Shown here one piece after another: positions 24,385 through 35,467 of a stretch of 64,000 nt of DNA. The stretch comes from Saturnia japonica (lineage: Eukaryota > Arthropoda > Insecta > Lepidoptera > Saturniidae). Where the stretch lies: contig CM065332.1 of NCBI GenBank assembly GCA_033032175.1, positions 2,837,501 to 2,901,500 of the forward strand, in the 5' to 3' direction. A program made the translations under genes and the position numbers. How positions within the stretch are numbered: position 1 is the stretch's first letter; each line of letters starts with the position of its first letter. A model generated the notes under the pieces. That model saw only the letters and a program-made list of their open reading frames with translations, was not told the origin of the DNA and searched no databases.

Positions 24385-24475
24385 TTAAGTTTAGTGGGGG
24401 GTAAAATTGAGAAATACGTTTGCATCATGTTAGGGAAGCCACCCTGCAATGATTATTCATTTTCCTGACTTTTTT
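24385..24475 (+). repeat. dispersed repeat G, fragment
   Basis: GTGGGGGGTAAAATTGAGAA with following CATCATGTTAGGGAAG resembles the better copies at 34185, 37110 and 59145, which share GGTAAAATTRAGANCTGCG and a TATGTGA block. Confidence 0.4.
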
Positions 24476-25119
24476 TTCTGAAATTAATTTAACTTTGTAT
24501 TTATTCCGTTCATCGATTAAAACAATTAATAGAAAAATGTTTATTTATACACCATTTTGCAATGACTGAGGAGTTTTGTAGTGTGTCTTCGAAGTTTAAG
24601 GACCAATGCCAATGAAATGGGACCACCCTTGAGGTATCCCCTATCTAACAAAAAGGAATCATCTAAATCGGTTAATAAACAAAGAAGATATGGCTCAACA
24701 TGCATTTTAAAAAAAAATCATTCGAATTGAGTAACCTTCCGTTTTTGTTGAAGACAGTTAAAAATATTAAAGCCTAATTACAAATAATATATACACTATA
24801 TATATTATTTGGATTATCGAGCTTTCAAAAATTAATTATAAAAAATATGGACATATTTGTGGTAAGCATTTTTTTTCTAAATTAGATATTTAGCTCAGTC
24901 AATTATTTTATTCGAGTTTATGATCAAACTAAATTGGCTCATAAATATCCAAACAGAATATTGATTGATACGAATATTCATGTTTAGAATCGAGATGAAT
25001 GTGATCCGACCGGTTTCTTTTTAGGGTTCCGTTCCTAGAAAAGAACCTTACCGCTAAGCATATTAATATGCTGTCTGCAATACGTTTTAGGGCTATTATT
25101 ATACAGGCTGTAAAATTTA
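24476..25119. other. no gene seen
   Basis: AT-rich. ATTATATACACTATATATATTATTT near 24785 is a short AT palindrome. A TTTTTAGGGTTCCGTTCC edge at 25018 recalls the repeat at 19136-20330. Confidence 0.35.
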
Positions 25120-25275
25120 AATTTAAATGCATGAAAAGACTGATGAATTTTGAAGAAGCGAAAGATGTATACCAGGATCGTAGCAGGTGGAAGGACGTGG
25201 TCTCTGCGTTTCTCTTCTTTCTTTTCTCCGTTGGGAAGTAGGCGTGATTTATGTATGGATGTATGTTTAAACTGA
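25120..25275 (+). pseudogene. LINE reverse transcriptase C-terminal tail, plus copy
   Basis: The plus strand reads MKRLMNFEEAKDVYQDRSRW then KDVVSAF before a GTAGGCGTGA tail, the end of a non-LTR polyprotein. Its partner in opposite orientation is 26925-27185. The 122-codon minus-strand frame across this site is only its shadow. Confidence 0.65.
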
Positions 25276-25746
25276 GAGCCATTATTACAACAATCAACTC
25301 TTTTTGGTAAAGCTATTGTTACTACACTTAGGTGTTACACTCAGCGTATCTTTTGATCAGTAATAGGGTGCCGGTAGAAAGCTTCACTTAGGATATGTAT
25401 TATTATAAAAAAATAAAACTCTTAACAGAAGATCGCAGTCAAGTAACCTTGCATTGTATTGCTGTGGTGAACAGGGTTTCCAGTGCTCCTTGGGGTAGAG
25501 GGTTCAATGTGGGCAACGCGATAGCAATACCTCTGCTATTACAAGCGTCCATAGGTTATGGTAACCGTTTACCATCAGACTGGACGTATGCTCGTCTGTC
25601 ACTTTAGCTGTATAAAAAGTAAGAAAAAAAAACCTAAAACGGATAATTTTAAGAGAAGTTATTATTAAAGAAGAAAATTTTAATTCCAATTTTTTTTTAT
25701 TTCTCTCTATCGAATAAGCGTTAAAGTAAAACAACAAGTAATTAAA

Positions 25747-25944
25747 TCCTGGCCTCCTTATTACGTATTTCGAAATAGCAAAGCGATAGCAGTAATTGCT
25801 AAATATTTGCTTCGAAATGGCAAAATTAGATTGTATTTGGTATTTTATAGGTATTACATAATACGAATTTGCGATTTCTAAGCAAATATTCAGCGACTTA
25901 TGCTATCGCTTTGCTATTGCGAATTACGTAATAAGGGGCCGGAT
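25747..25944. mobile_element. MITE M1 with long terminal inverted repeats
   Basis: The left end GGCCTCCTTATTACGTATTT and the right end read in reverse, GGCCCCTTATTACGTAATTC, are the outer parts of arms about 75 bases long. The arms continue AGCAAAGCGATAGC and AATATTTGCTT. No coding content. Family unassigned. A single arm recurs at 6508-6605. Confidence 0.7.
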
Positions 25945-26344
25945 AAGCTCGAGTGTACCTCACACTAAGAACCCCGAACGGAATGAAATGAAAAACATTT
26001 TTTTGGTTAATACACAACGTGTATATATTGTGTTGTCACACTGAACCCTCGACACGCAAGTCCAAGTTACGCTTGACCGATTTTTATTTTATAAAGTCAC
26101 GTACATCACATTAAAATAATATAAACTTGTCATCATATGAAAATAAATGTAAGGTTTTATGTGTAAATTATGATTGTACTATAATTTATTGCATGCTGGT
26201 TATTACGAGCGGGTTTGTTTGTTTTTTTTTTTAAATAATCTATACACGTGATTACAGAATATTATCTGGTGGTAAGATTGTAGAAAACAGTGGTGACCAC
26301 TCCATTACAATTGTTGAGATTTTTTAAAATTATTATTTAGAGTT

Positions 26345-26580
26345 TGGTTGCAATCTCAACTGATGTTAAGTGACTACGTGACCCAAGTTGGTAACGAAGG
26401 AAAGTGAAAGGACTGGCTCTCATGTGCATCTGCCGGAACACACCTAATTGACGCTCGGGGAAAGATTTTCAACTTGAGGGTGGTAGCTAGCCAAGCGGGC
26501 ATTCGAAAAAGCCGTACCACCATGCCATGGTTTCTTCACGATGTTTTCCTTCACCGAAAGCTCAAGCTATTTATTACTAA
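26345..26580 (-). repeat. SINE family A, body without head
   Basis: GTTGCAATCTCAACTGATGT, a GATTTTCAACTTGAGGGTGG block, GGCGGGCATT-like AAGCGGGCATTCG, and CCATGCCATGGTTTCTTCAC with CTTCACCGAAAGCTCAAGC. The B-box end is lost. Confidence 0.7.
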
Positions 26581-26734
26581 CGGTGCCTCGTGGTTCCGCC
26601 CGCATTTATTGTGCAATAATTATTTTCGTCCTGTAAAATATTATTGACAATTCATATGGAATTGAATAATGATATATAAAATCAGTTTAACGATAATTTA
26701 AAAAAATTATCAGTGACACTTGTTATAACCTATT

Positions 26735-26850
26735 AATTAAGGAATGACATGAGCTTCCAGTGTACACAAATTCATAAAAATACTTCAAGCAGTTTTTATG
26801 TTGAATGGACATACAAACAGACATAGATAAATGTTTTTAATGTCATATTC
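26735..26850 (+). repeat. ATCAAAATCGGT-type repeat fragment
   Basis: AATGACATGAGCTTCCAGTG, then AAGCAGTTTTTATG and ACATACAAACAGACATAG, same layout as 11150-11275 and 30185-30275. Confidence 0.4.
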
Positions 26851-26924
26851 GTGATCAGTGTCCTATAAATATAAAACACATGCAAACGAAGAAATTAAAA
26901 AAAAAAGTTATATAGAACATCAAC

Positions 26925-27185
26925 CCATACATACATCACACCTCTTTTCCAATGGGATAGGCAGAGACCACGTCCTTCCGGTTGCTACGATCGTGGTATA
27001 TATACATCTTTCGCTTCTTCATCGTTCATCAGACTTTTTACGCACGCTCGCCGGTTTAGAGACTCTTTACCTTACCTTTCTTCAGTACGTCTCCGATTTG
27101 ATCGAGAAACGATCGTCTGGCCTTTCTCTTCCAACGTTCATATTTACACTCATCTTTTAGATCTGTTCCTTTCATTCATCCTCTC
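26925..27185 (-). pseudogene. LINE reverse transcriptase C-terminal tail, minus copy
   Basis: The minus strand gives MSVNMNVGRERPDDRFLDQI, then GDVLKKGKVKSL, a stop, and a degraded EEAK-type tail over GAAGAAGCGAAAGATGTATA. Same family as the plus copy 1.7 kb away, but slightly longer at its 5' side. Broken by stops. Confidence 0.65.
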
Positions 27186-27544
27186 TAAATGGCAAAATAT
27201 CTAAACATAGAGCAGACAGGTCTTTATTATTTAAATGTAATAAATTTAAATTAACTTAAGCAAAGTCAAGGAGGGGTAAAGGGCAGTTTATTGCAGAAAT
27301 TAATTTGTAAACATAGATATTGATCGCTCGAAACAATTCCGAGGGTCCCGAACCGCATGACGTAAGTTACTGCTTATGCATATTTCGCTTCGGAACAACA
27401 ATTTGTTAATGGTGACGATATACGACTTGTTTTTGTTTTAAACCCAATTTTAACTTAAAGAGATACAGTAGGAACTGCGTGATAAAAAAGATAAAGTATA
27501 ACTCTTAATTTGTTTGGTGAAAATTTATCCTGTTTTGATTTATA

Positions 27545-27590
27545 AAACTGCCTCATTAACCTAGTGGTCATAAGTGCGCAGGGCTTGCTA
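27545..27590 (+). repeat. SINE family B head fragment
   Basis: TGCCTCATTAACCTAGTGGT followed by CATAAGTGCG is the tRNA-like head with A-box-like TAACCTAGTGG. The rest is missing. Confidence 0.5.
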
Positions 27591-27764
27591 AATTTAATTA
27601 TCGTATACGTGTGTCCAATGATTAAGTAATGTGCTTTTTTTCATTTCTTCCCCGTCATCACCCCTTGTAGGCTTTTGGTAACTCCCTTACTTAAAGTGTA
27701 GCCTATAATTTTTTAAATAGTTAATTTTATCTATACTAATCTATATCTTTACTATTATAATAAT

Positions 27765-28390
27765 ATACTAAAGTTTTTTATTTGTTTAAACACGCTACTC
27801 TCTGGAACTACCAGTCAGATTCAAAATAGTATTCTTGTATGATACCCAGATCCATAAGAATAGTATAAGCATTAGGCTACCTACCCATAATATTGATTTT
27901 TGTTAAATCGGAAGTGGCAGCCCTCCCGAACTACTGTATCCGCGTGCGCTGGCGTAATGGTTTATCATACGTTAATATAATGTTCCACAAAAATATTGAT
28001 ATTTAGTATATCTAAAAAAAGGCCCGCAATAACATATTCCTAGCTCTTATACATAAGCCCAAATAAGATATTTTGAGACAAACATTCCTTGAAAATTGAA
28101 AACTGATTTATGAGCATTATTTTTAGGCATCTCATATTAATCCTTACGAATAAAAATTACTTCATCATAAAGACAATTTTATGAAGATTAACATTGCCCT
28201 TTACAGTATGGTATTTGGAAGAATAATTTGAGAGATAATGCAAAATTAAAATAATTCAACACTCAGCGTACAATGTGACGCAAAATCTTGGCCACCCGAT
28301 AAAAATATACTCTATACTGAAGTATTATAAATCATCGATAAGTGATTTTTTTTTAAATTATATGCGGGTGAAACTGCAGGGCACAGCTCG
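27765..28390 (+). mobile_element. Helitron-like element H1
   Basis: Left: TTTGTTTAAACACGCTACTC then CTGGAACTACCAGTCAGATT. Middle: CCCGAACTACTGTATCCGCG. Right: GCGGGTGAAACTGCAGGGCA then CAGCTCGT, one base off the CAGCTAGT terminus. A hAT-like MITE starts 33 bp beyond its end. Confidence 0.7.
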
Positions 28391-28415
28391 TTTGATATAT
28401 TTTCGTGTATTTTGG

Positions 28416-28893
28416 TTAATTACTAGGGATGCAAACATTGCTTTAATAAACATTTATGTATCGATATCTCGATGTATTGAAAAAAGTATCATCTACAAAA
28501 TTTCGAGGTATCGAAGCATGGACGTTAAAAGCAGCTAGGAATCAAGTAATCTTTAAGTGAATAGCAGTTGACAAAGGAAAAGGATTCAAATTGCTTAGTC
28601 ATTTACTCATTATTATGGAACAGCTCCTCATTAATTCCTTTTTTCCTATAATATTCGACCAACTAAGTAACTGAATAGTACTTATTACCATTAAACTGTA
28701 TTGTAATCCCACTCGGAACTACTAATAGAACAAATAATAGATTTCTCCATCGAAATTGTCAGTCTTAAATTGAAAGAACTGTCTCAAATATTTATCAAAA
28801 AAAAAGTTCAAAATAACATCGATATATCGATAATTTGTAATTGTAAATATTGATGGAAAACGTCGATGTATCCTTTCCATCCCTATTAATTGC
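28416..28893. mobile_element. hAT-like MITE with 8 bp target duplication
   Basis: The element proper is 28424-28885 (462 bp). Its ends are TAGGGATGCAAA and, reversed, TAGGGATGGAAA. Flanking octamers TTAATTAC (28416-28423) and TTAATTGC (28886-28893) differ by one base. Eight-base duplications and TAGGG-type ends fit hAT. Inside are CGATATCTCGATG-type subterminal motifs at both sides. No transposase. Confidence 0.8.
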
Positions 28894-29572
28894 ACGAACA
28901 TATGCGTTAATACTGATATCTTTTAGGGGAATCCAGGGCATATAAAATTTTGCATACAAAATGTTATATCATTATAATATGACTTATTTAAATGTACTTA
29001 TGTATATTATATATTATAATAATTTATATTCTCTAAATTAAGTTTTTTTCGACCTTTAAATGATATTTGGTGAGATTTTGTCAGACCCCTCTGCCTGTTT
29101 TTTGATTGATCAATAAGTAGTATATACCTAACTATAAATAAAACATTGTACAAGAAAGAGTAGACAAACATAGGTAGTTGTTAAAGATCACAATATGATA
29201 TTTGAAGAAGTAGTTGCCTACTCTTTTTCAACATTTGGTTATTATAAGCCACTTAACGAACATCGGAACATGTTTGTTACAGGGTGACAACGAAAAACAG
29301 ATTTGATGTATTTGTTAAAAACAAGCGAGGACTTGCGTAATTTTTATTAAAGTGAAACTTTGATTAGATCGTCTCAAAATTTTTGGTCTGTGTGTTGCGT
29401 GTCGCGTGACGGTCGGCCGCGGAGTAGGGATGGCGGCGCCTATAGTTCGCAGCAACTGACCTGTGTAGTGTATAGACTATTACTCATTTGTGAATTTTTA
29501 GTTAAATGTCTTTAATGTGAAAAAAAGTTTAACTTTTATCGTGGTTTCATGAAACCACACAATCAATTTTTT
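28894..29572. other. no gene seen
   Basis: AT-rich apart from 29395-29470, a GC-rich CpG-containing patch (GCGTGACGGTCGGCCGCGGA) with no partner here and no clear splice site. Confidence 0.4.
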
Positions 29573-29745
29573 TAATAATAAAGTCAAAAATGCTTAATGT
29601 GGATGACCCTTAGAAGATAGACATACGCTATCGCTGAAAGTTTTTGTAGCTCTTTTTAGGATTTACAAATATATAGTAAATTCATTTGATATATTTCTAA
29701 TGGTTTACTCAGCGTAAGTCATTTAAGCACCCCATATGGGTTTTT
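29573..29745 (-). mobile_element. Helitron-like H2, internal fragment
   Basis: Minus strand GACTTACGCTGAGTAAACCA and, further on, a CTATCTTCTAAGGGTCATCC block with CATTAAGCATTTTTGAC. Both termini are missing. Confidence 0.6.
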
Positions 29746-30184
29746 TTCAGGAATGATTCGCCATTATCGTCACTGCTTATTTCGTATTTCACTTTATTTT
29801 ACAAAATAACAGATAACATAGCTATGTGTTAAAAGAAGAACATGAAAATCGGATAAAAGGTTTTCGCGAAAAAATAATCTAAACGAACAGAGAAACGTTG
29901 GATTTTATATTATGTATAGATATTTATTTTCTTGCGCATAATTTTGTTCAGTCTTATCGGGCAGCCAATGTCGTTTAGAATTTACACGATAACTAGTCGA
30001 CACATCAATAATTATCATGTAAATCCACGCGTTTTTACCAAACAGTATTTATGTATGTCTTTCATTTGCACTTTTACTAATAATATTTTATTTTGTTTTA
30101 GAGAATTCATACAAGTAAATTTTTTTAATTATTATTTTTTTCAATTTCTAAAAGTATCGTTGTCAATTCTTATATCTTATTAAT
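29746..30184. other. no gene seen
   Basis: AT-rich. The 83-codon open frame from 29932 is dominated by Phe/Ile/Tyr from T-runs and is not a convincing gene. Confidence 0.4.
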
Positions 30185-30275
30185 TTACCAGTGACATAAG
30201 CTTCTCGTGTAAAAAATTTCATTAAAATTAGTCAAGCCGTTTTTGTTTTAAATTCAGACATATAAAAAAAGTTAA
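30185..30275 (+). repeat. ATCAAAATCGGT-type repeat fragment
   Basis: CAGTGACATAAGCTTCTCGT, then TTCATTAAAATTAGTCAAGC and a TTCAGACATAT tail. Related to 26735-26850. Confidence 0.4.
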
Positions 30276-30599
30276 TTCCAAATCAGCACAAAATTTCGAT
30301 AACAATTACATGTACAGACAGAACTATAGATTTATAAATGTAGGCCGAGTGTCCTATGATATTATGAATTTATGGTTCACGGAAGGAATGCCGCCCGTAG
30401 CCCCAAACGTCAAATTACATCGCCGTAGTCGGGTTAGATAGACGAATTGCGTGACCGTAAGCGCTATTATAGTAATTTTGTTACTACATCAATTCAAAGA
30501 TTTAGTTGTTATTTGCTTATGACAGCACACAATGTTCTCACATAAACTGTGATTTTTCTTAATTATTTTGAGATGAATCGGGCAACTCTTTAATAAGAT

Positions 30600-30750
30600 T
30601 GGTGACTATAGGTTTAGAGATGAATCAAGGTTCTTTGTCGTACCGTGAAACTGTGGATCCATCTCCTGACCAATGTGTCATCGAGTCCTTCAAGTGTAAC
30701 GCCGACCGCCGCCGTTGGATTGCCGATCTTTCGTCACAGTCACTTTCCCA
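30600..30750 (+). pseudogene. LINE L2 reverse-transcriptase tail, remnant
   Basis: Frame reads SYRETVDPSPDQCVIESFKC then NADRRRWIADLS. The IESFK..N pattern corresponds to the GSFERNVNR tail of 45.5 kb, and RRWIADLS to RQWIADLS at 47.5 kb. Short and truncated on both sides. Confidence 0.55.
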
Positions 30751-31404
30751 TATTAAGTACACTGAGGTTCCTATTTTAAATAAAATTTTTTTTCGTAATA
30801 AACCATCTTTCCGTTTAGTCCGAAATATTTTTTTAACTTCAAATTATTCTTTTATATTATTTGTATTGAAAAATGGTATATAAATGATTGAATTTAATAT
30901 AGGTATGAGTATTTAATAATTATAATACCTCACTGTTAAATCATTAACATTTTTTTAATATTTGACAGAAGCCATTAATTTTGCTACGAAATGTTTTTAC
31001 GCGTATTATTACGAGATTGTATTAGGACAAGTAGAGGACACACTATATTTTCGAAAGGACATTACAATATACAATTAACTCTTAGTTACTAATTCGCTAA
31101 AATAAACTTTTCCATTGTAGCCATAATGCTCAAACTTCTTTGTAAATAATAAAAAGGTTTTCCATCTTCGAAACAAACGACGATTAGTTTTACAATAAAA
31201 AAATTTCAGTATTTATCACCGAAGCATAAAGTACGCAAATGTACCTACGCGTCATGGACAAAGAAGGAATTAGACAGACAGATCGTGTAACCGGGTTAGT
31301 GATAGCGAGTGTTATCATTTCCATCAGTTTCTTCAAAATTAACCAGTGTACACAAGCACAAAACACTGTTCATATTTTTTATGAGTTCCTCTTTCTGTTC
31401 GTAG
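30751..31404. other. no gene seen
   Basis: AT-rich; no repeat partner or exon-like composition identified. Confidence 0.4.
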
Positions 31405-31625
31405 TGAAGCAATTATGGCTCAGTGGTAGCATGTACGGACACCGCGTAGATCGACGTGAGTTCGAATCCCTGCAATGAGCCTGAGCTTTCGGTGAAGGAA
31501 AACATCGTGATGAAATCATAACTACAACCTATTGTCGAATTACTAAAAATCTGTTGCCAAGCATCTATAGGTGTATTCCGGCAGCTGCACTTGAGTGAAG
31601 AGATTATGGTCAAAACAATAAACCA
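31405..31625 (+). repeat. SINE family A with intact tRNA-like promoter boxes
   Basis: TGGCTCAGTGG (about 31418) fits the pol III A-box consensus TRGYNNARNGG, and GTTCGAATC (about 31461) fits the B-box GWTCRANNC. GAGCTTTCGGTGAAGGAAAA and CATCGTGATGAAATCATAAC follow, then the inverted body. The spacing suits an internal type-2 promoter. This copy could still be transcribed, though that is inferred. Confidence 0.75.
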
Positions 31626-32187
31626 ATAAAAAATAATAAATACTCTTTTGGTTTTTCCCTCTACGACGCGATGTACGATTTAGTTATTGTAGGTTATTAT
31701 TATTTTCGGTTATGTATGATGACGTAACAACAACTCAGCTGTAATGGTCGGTGTCAATCAAAATTATACACCGACAAATTTAAATTTGCAGCTCAGAAAA
31801 CAATCACTAGTTTCATTCTCAACACTGTGTTGTAATTATACGGGCAGTTAGCAATGTTATTCTATTTATATTATCCGAAATAAAGTTTTTTAAGAGAACG
31901 TTCCAAGAAACGTTTCCAGTCAAGACGAGTTTGCCTACTAATATTCGTCAAATTAAAAAATGTATTTAGATATGCACCAAGTAGATTTTAAATTTAAAAT
32001 TATAAGTAACCAGCTACATATAGCTTGTGACTTTATACACGCGAAAATACTTTTGGTTTTCTACGATGAATACATGCGATATCTGGTTTAATGCTAGCTG
32101 TTTAGGTATTTTGAGTTTTTTTTTATTATTGTTTTTTTTTTTTACACTAGCACAGCCACTGCTGTCCCTGTGGATTACCTTTATACA
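31626..32187. other. no gene seen
   Basis: AT-rich with long T-runs at 32119-32141. Open frames on both strands here come from low-complexity sequence and the adjacent Helitron. Confidence 0.4.
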
Positions 32188-32191
32188 ATTA

Positions 32192-32437
32192 ATAAAATTG
32201 AAGTGTCTGTTTGTAATGTCAAAATAACAGTTTTTTATTAAAGGCACATACGATACGATACGAAAGGTACATACGATACATATAACAAAACACTAATTTT
32301 TTAAATTTTGTCTGTCTTTCTGTCTGTTTGTTCCGGGTAATCTTCGAAGCGGTTGGACCGATTTTCACGGGACTTTCACCAGCAGATAGCTGTTGTTATA
32401 AGGAGTAACTTAGGCTACTTTTATTTTAGAAAAGGAC
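32192..32437 (+). mobile_element. Helitron-like H2, 5' fragment
   Basis: ATAAAATTGAAGTGTCTG start, TGTAATGTCAAAATAACAG, GGTAATCTTCGAAGCGGTTG, GTTATAAGGAGTAACTTAGG. It ends abruptly against the L2-derived repeat. Confidence 0.65.
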
Positions 32438-32615
32438 CCACGACGATTTTTCAGGAGCCACTCGGGTCTATCCCTACCACCAGGCTTGATTACTGGGTAT
32501 AGACTGGCTGCTCCAGAAACGCAATAAACCAAAAGAGAGTCACTGTGAAGGGTTATCACTACGTACATGATAGCCGCGACCCAGTCAGGTCTATCCCTAC
32601 CACTCCGCTTGATTA
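32438..32615 (-). repeat. LINE L2-derived tandem unit, left part
   Basis: Two direct copies of GGGTCTATCCCTACCACC-like sequence (32465, 32588). Between them lie CTTGATTACTGGGTATAGAC and a CTCCAGAAACGCAATAAACC block, matching the 47.5-47.64 kb copy (ATACACCGGTTGATCCCGAA). The second unit is split by the MITE that follows. Confidence 0.6.
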
Positions 32616-33148
32616 GGGGCCATCCATAAATCACGTCATACGAATTTCATGATTTTTTTGACCCCTCCCCCGTCCTTGTCACAGCTGGTCACGTTTGTGA
32701 GAGCCCCCTTCCCCCTACCTAGTGTGATGTCACATATTTCGCAATTTTATAATTAGAAATTCATGAAATTATAAGAGCAGTGTTCGGAAATTATTTTAAT
32801 TTCCATTGAAATTATTTTTCAATAAAATCGACTTCAAATCAAAACAAAGGTGAAAGTGTGAGAGTGAAGAGATGTAAAAGTTGTTAAATAAAATATTGCT
32901 ATGTTCGAGATACAGAAGTCCAATTTAATTTTTTTTCTGATTATTTTGACTAGAGGGTTGAGATTTAGTGCAACGGAGGTTTTGGGGCTTGAATGGAAGG
33001 GAACACATTCTTTCGAGTTTGGGAGGTTTTCGACTTAAAGAAGTTCTAATGTACCTTGTCACAAAACAATGTCACAAAACAACCCTTGTCACACTTCTTG
33101 GACCCCCTCACTCCCCCTAAACATTTGACGTAATTTATGGATGGCCCC
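32616..33148. mobile_element. TTA-flanked MITE (PIF/Harbinger-like)
   Basis: Perfectly bounded: left GGGGCCATCCATAAATCACG, right end reversed GGGGCCATCCATAAATTACG. It is flanked by TTA on both sides (32613-32615, 33149-33151). Three-base TWA duplications fit PIF/Harbinger. Inner subterminal C-rich blocks (CCCCTCCCCC and CCCCCTCACTCCCCC) also mirror each other. No transposase. Confidence 0.8.
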
Positions 33149-33262
33149 TTACTGGATATACACTTTCTGATCCCGGAACATGGTATGCCTAAGGCTGCCA
33201 AAATGGCGGGGTTAACGCCCTGTGTATGGTGGTCGCGATGCAGTCGGACACAGTCCAGCATC
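33149..33262 (-). repeat. LINE L2-derived tandem unit, right part
   Basis: Continues the unit interrupted by the MITE: TTACTGGATATACACTTTCT, then GATCCCGGAACATGG and GGTGGTCGCGATGCAGTCGG. Joining it to 32615 restores the order seen in the intact neighbour. Confidence 0.6.
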
Positions 33263-33416
33263 ACCCTTTTAATAAAGTATAATGATATGAGGTTATAGGT
33301 TTCTTAGAATTTTATAGAAATATAGTAATTTGTTGAAACGCGACAACTGTACTAATATTCAATTCAATAACAACAAAGCGCGAAAACAGAGCACGAAATC
33401 ATAGGCAATATCAAAT

Positions 33417-33520
33417 AAATATAATATACTATAATATATAGACTAGATATAATAGAATATATATAGACTATAATATATAATTATATACTTATTATACTTT
33501 ATATTTATTTAATAAATACA
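33417..33520. repeat. AT-only low-complexity block
   Basis: About 100 bp of TATA-rich sequence with AGACTA islands (ATATAGACTATAATATATAA). Immediately upstream of a Helitron-like copy. Confidence 0.55.
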
Positions 33521-33532
33521 TATTATTAATAT

Positions 33533-34157
33533 AATAAAGCAGAAAAGATTTTTTATTTCTTTGTTCGTTTAAATACGCTAATCTCTGGAACTAGTAGTCG
33601 GATTCGAAAATTTATTTTTGTATGTGATAGCCAAATTTACAGGAAATAGTATTATTGGCTATCTAACATTGAGCTAAAAACCTCAACTAGCTTTTAATAT
33701 TAATTTATGTCAAGTAAGTCGGAACTCAAAGCGCTCCTCCTAAAGTGCTTTATCCGCGTGCGCTGCCATATTAGTTAGTGATACGTAAATATAATATTTT
33801 AGAAAAATATTGCCCCTTAGTATATTTAAAAAAAAGTCCGCGGTAGCATATGCCTCTCTCTTATACATAAGCTACGTTAAGGGATTTTGTGTTTTTTTTT
33901 TTTTTTTTTTTTTTTTGGCTTGGCATGTTAATGCTAACGAACATACGTTACTTCATCATAAAGACAATTTTATGAAGTTAAACTTTGCCGTTTATAGTTT
34001 AATTTTGGACACATAGTTTAGGAGAAAATGGAAAATTAAAATAATTTGTACTTGCGCAAAGTGAGAACAATAATTATGATAAGCAACACGGATGCGTTGG
34101 CGGCGCGGTCTTTGTCAGATAAAATTAACTCGGGTGAAACTGTGGAGCACAGCTAGT
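33533..34157 (+). mobile_element. Helitron-like element H1, full length
   Basis: Left: CGTTTAAATACGCTAATCTC, TGGAACTAGTAGTCGGATTC. Middle: TTTATCCGCGTGCGCTGCC. Right: GGATGCGTTGGCGGCGCGGT, then CGGGTGAAACTGTGGAGCAC and the intact AGCTAGT end. A pure T-run at 33893-33916 lies inside. No replicase or helicase frame. Confidence 0.75.
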
Positions 34158-34184
34158 ATCATATATTTATTTTATGATTTTTTG

Positions 34185-34305
34185 AAGTTTTTTTTTGTGG
34201 AGCTTGGTAGAGGGTAAAATTAAGAACTGCGCACGCATTATGTGACGGAAGTGCGATATTATGAAGTTAGCCATCAGCTGATGACAATGTGGATTAATTT
34301 AACTG
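34185..34305 (+). repeat. dispersed repeat G
   Basis: GAGGGTAAAATTAAGAACTG, CGCACGCATTATGTGACGGA, AGTGCGATATTATGAAGTTA and GCCATCAGCTGATGACAATG. Matches 37110-37205 and 59145-59260. It follows closely behind a Helitron end. Confidence 0.6.
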
Positions 34306-35467
34306 ACTTTTTTATTGTGTAAAAATAAATTAATGGTGTATAATTAAAGCTATTTTAGTTAAAATGGTATAATGTTTATTTTACAAAGTCAAATTATTTT
34401 TTTAAGAATATTAAGTAATATTTTTTAAAGTATTTTCATTTATGGCTAACTTTATCATGCTGTTGGTGATTAAAAAAAATTGAGCTATTTTTGTTTCGTC
34501 GCGTAATTCGCACATAAGTACACATATTTTTTACCTTCTTTTTTATCAAAAAGAAAGTTTATAATTCATAGACATGAAAAAGAAATAATCGAGGAATGAT
34601 TTATTCATAAATGTATACTTACACGCTTTTTAACAAATTGAACAGAAGCATCTAATATGATTTAATGCCTTAAGCCGCCATTTTAATATTCGACATTAAA
34701 ATAAATGATGATGTCTATGAATCTAATTATTTTATGTTAATCAAAGAACGTTATTAATGCGATTTGTTAAAGGTGAAAAATACGCATATTTACAAATTAA
34801 TCAAAATATATAATTAATTGACCATAGATATACCTAGATATAAATATATCATCTTTAATCTTTATGGTTTGTTACGTATTACCTTGATGTAAAACTACAA
34901 GTATAGTAATAAATTCTTTTTTCAATGTGTTAATATTTAAAACAATACCTAGTAATATAAACTATTCTTAATTTTTATAAATAAAAACTAAGTAACAAAA
35001 ATAATTTGCAATCTGTACCTGAAGTCGAGTCGAGGCGAAATCTGTACATTTGAGAAAAGTACTCTACTATTTTATTTACAATCATGGACTGAAAATATTT
35101 TGATAGTTTTTGAAATTTTTGTTTGCCTCTCTGTTTTGATGAAATCTGGTATGATTGTAGTGTGTAGTAATATTTGGGATACATTTTTACACGTATGGGA
35201 CATTTGTATGGCGTATAAATTGCGTTAAAGTTAAGTTTGTATGTTTTTATATGTAAGATACTATGTATATGTAATACTTTAATATTTTTTAAATATACAG
35301 TGAAACAAAAAAGAGTCCAGAAATTAATCCGAATTATTTTATCTCTACGTATTTTCCAATAGAAATAAACTCAAACGTATGTATTTCTCACGATTATTGA
35401 TAGATGGTGTTTAGTACTTATAAAAATATTCTGACTTGCCCCAAGGCTATAAGGCTTAGTGATATAA
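34306..35467. other. no gene seen
   Basis: Strongly AT-rich with no exon-like stretch; the 69-codon minus frame at 34975 lacks any recognisable content. Confidence 0.45.

Noticed and set aside
24929..25297. 122-codon minus-strand open frame
   Set aside because: Lies antisense to a LINE tail and is rich in residues expected from AT-rich DNA; no domain, no exon-like composition.
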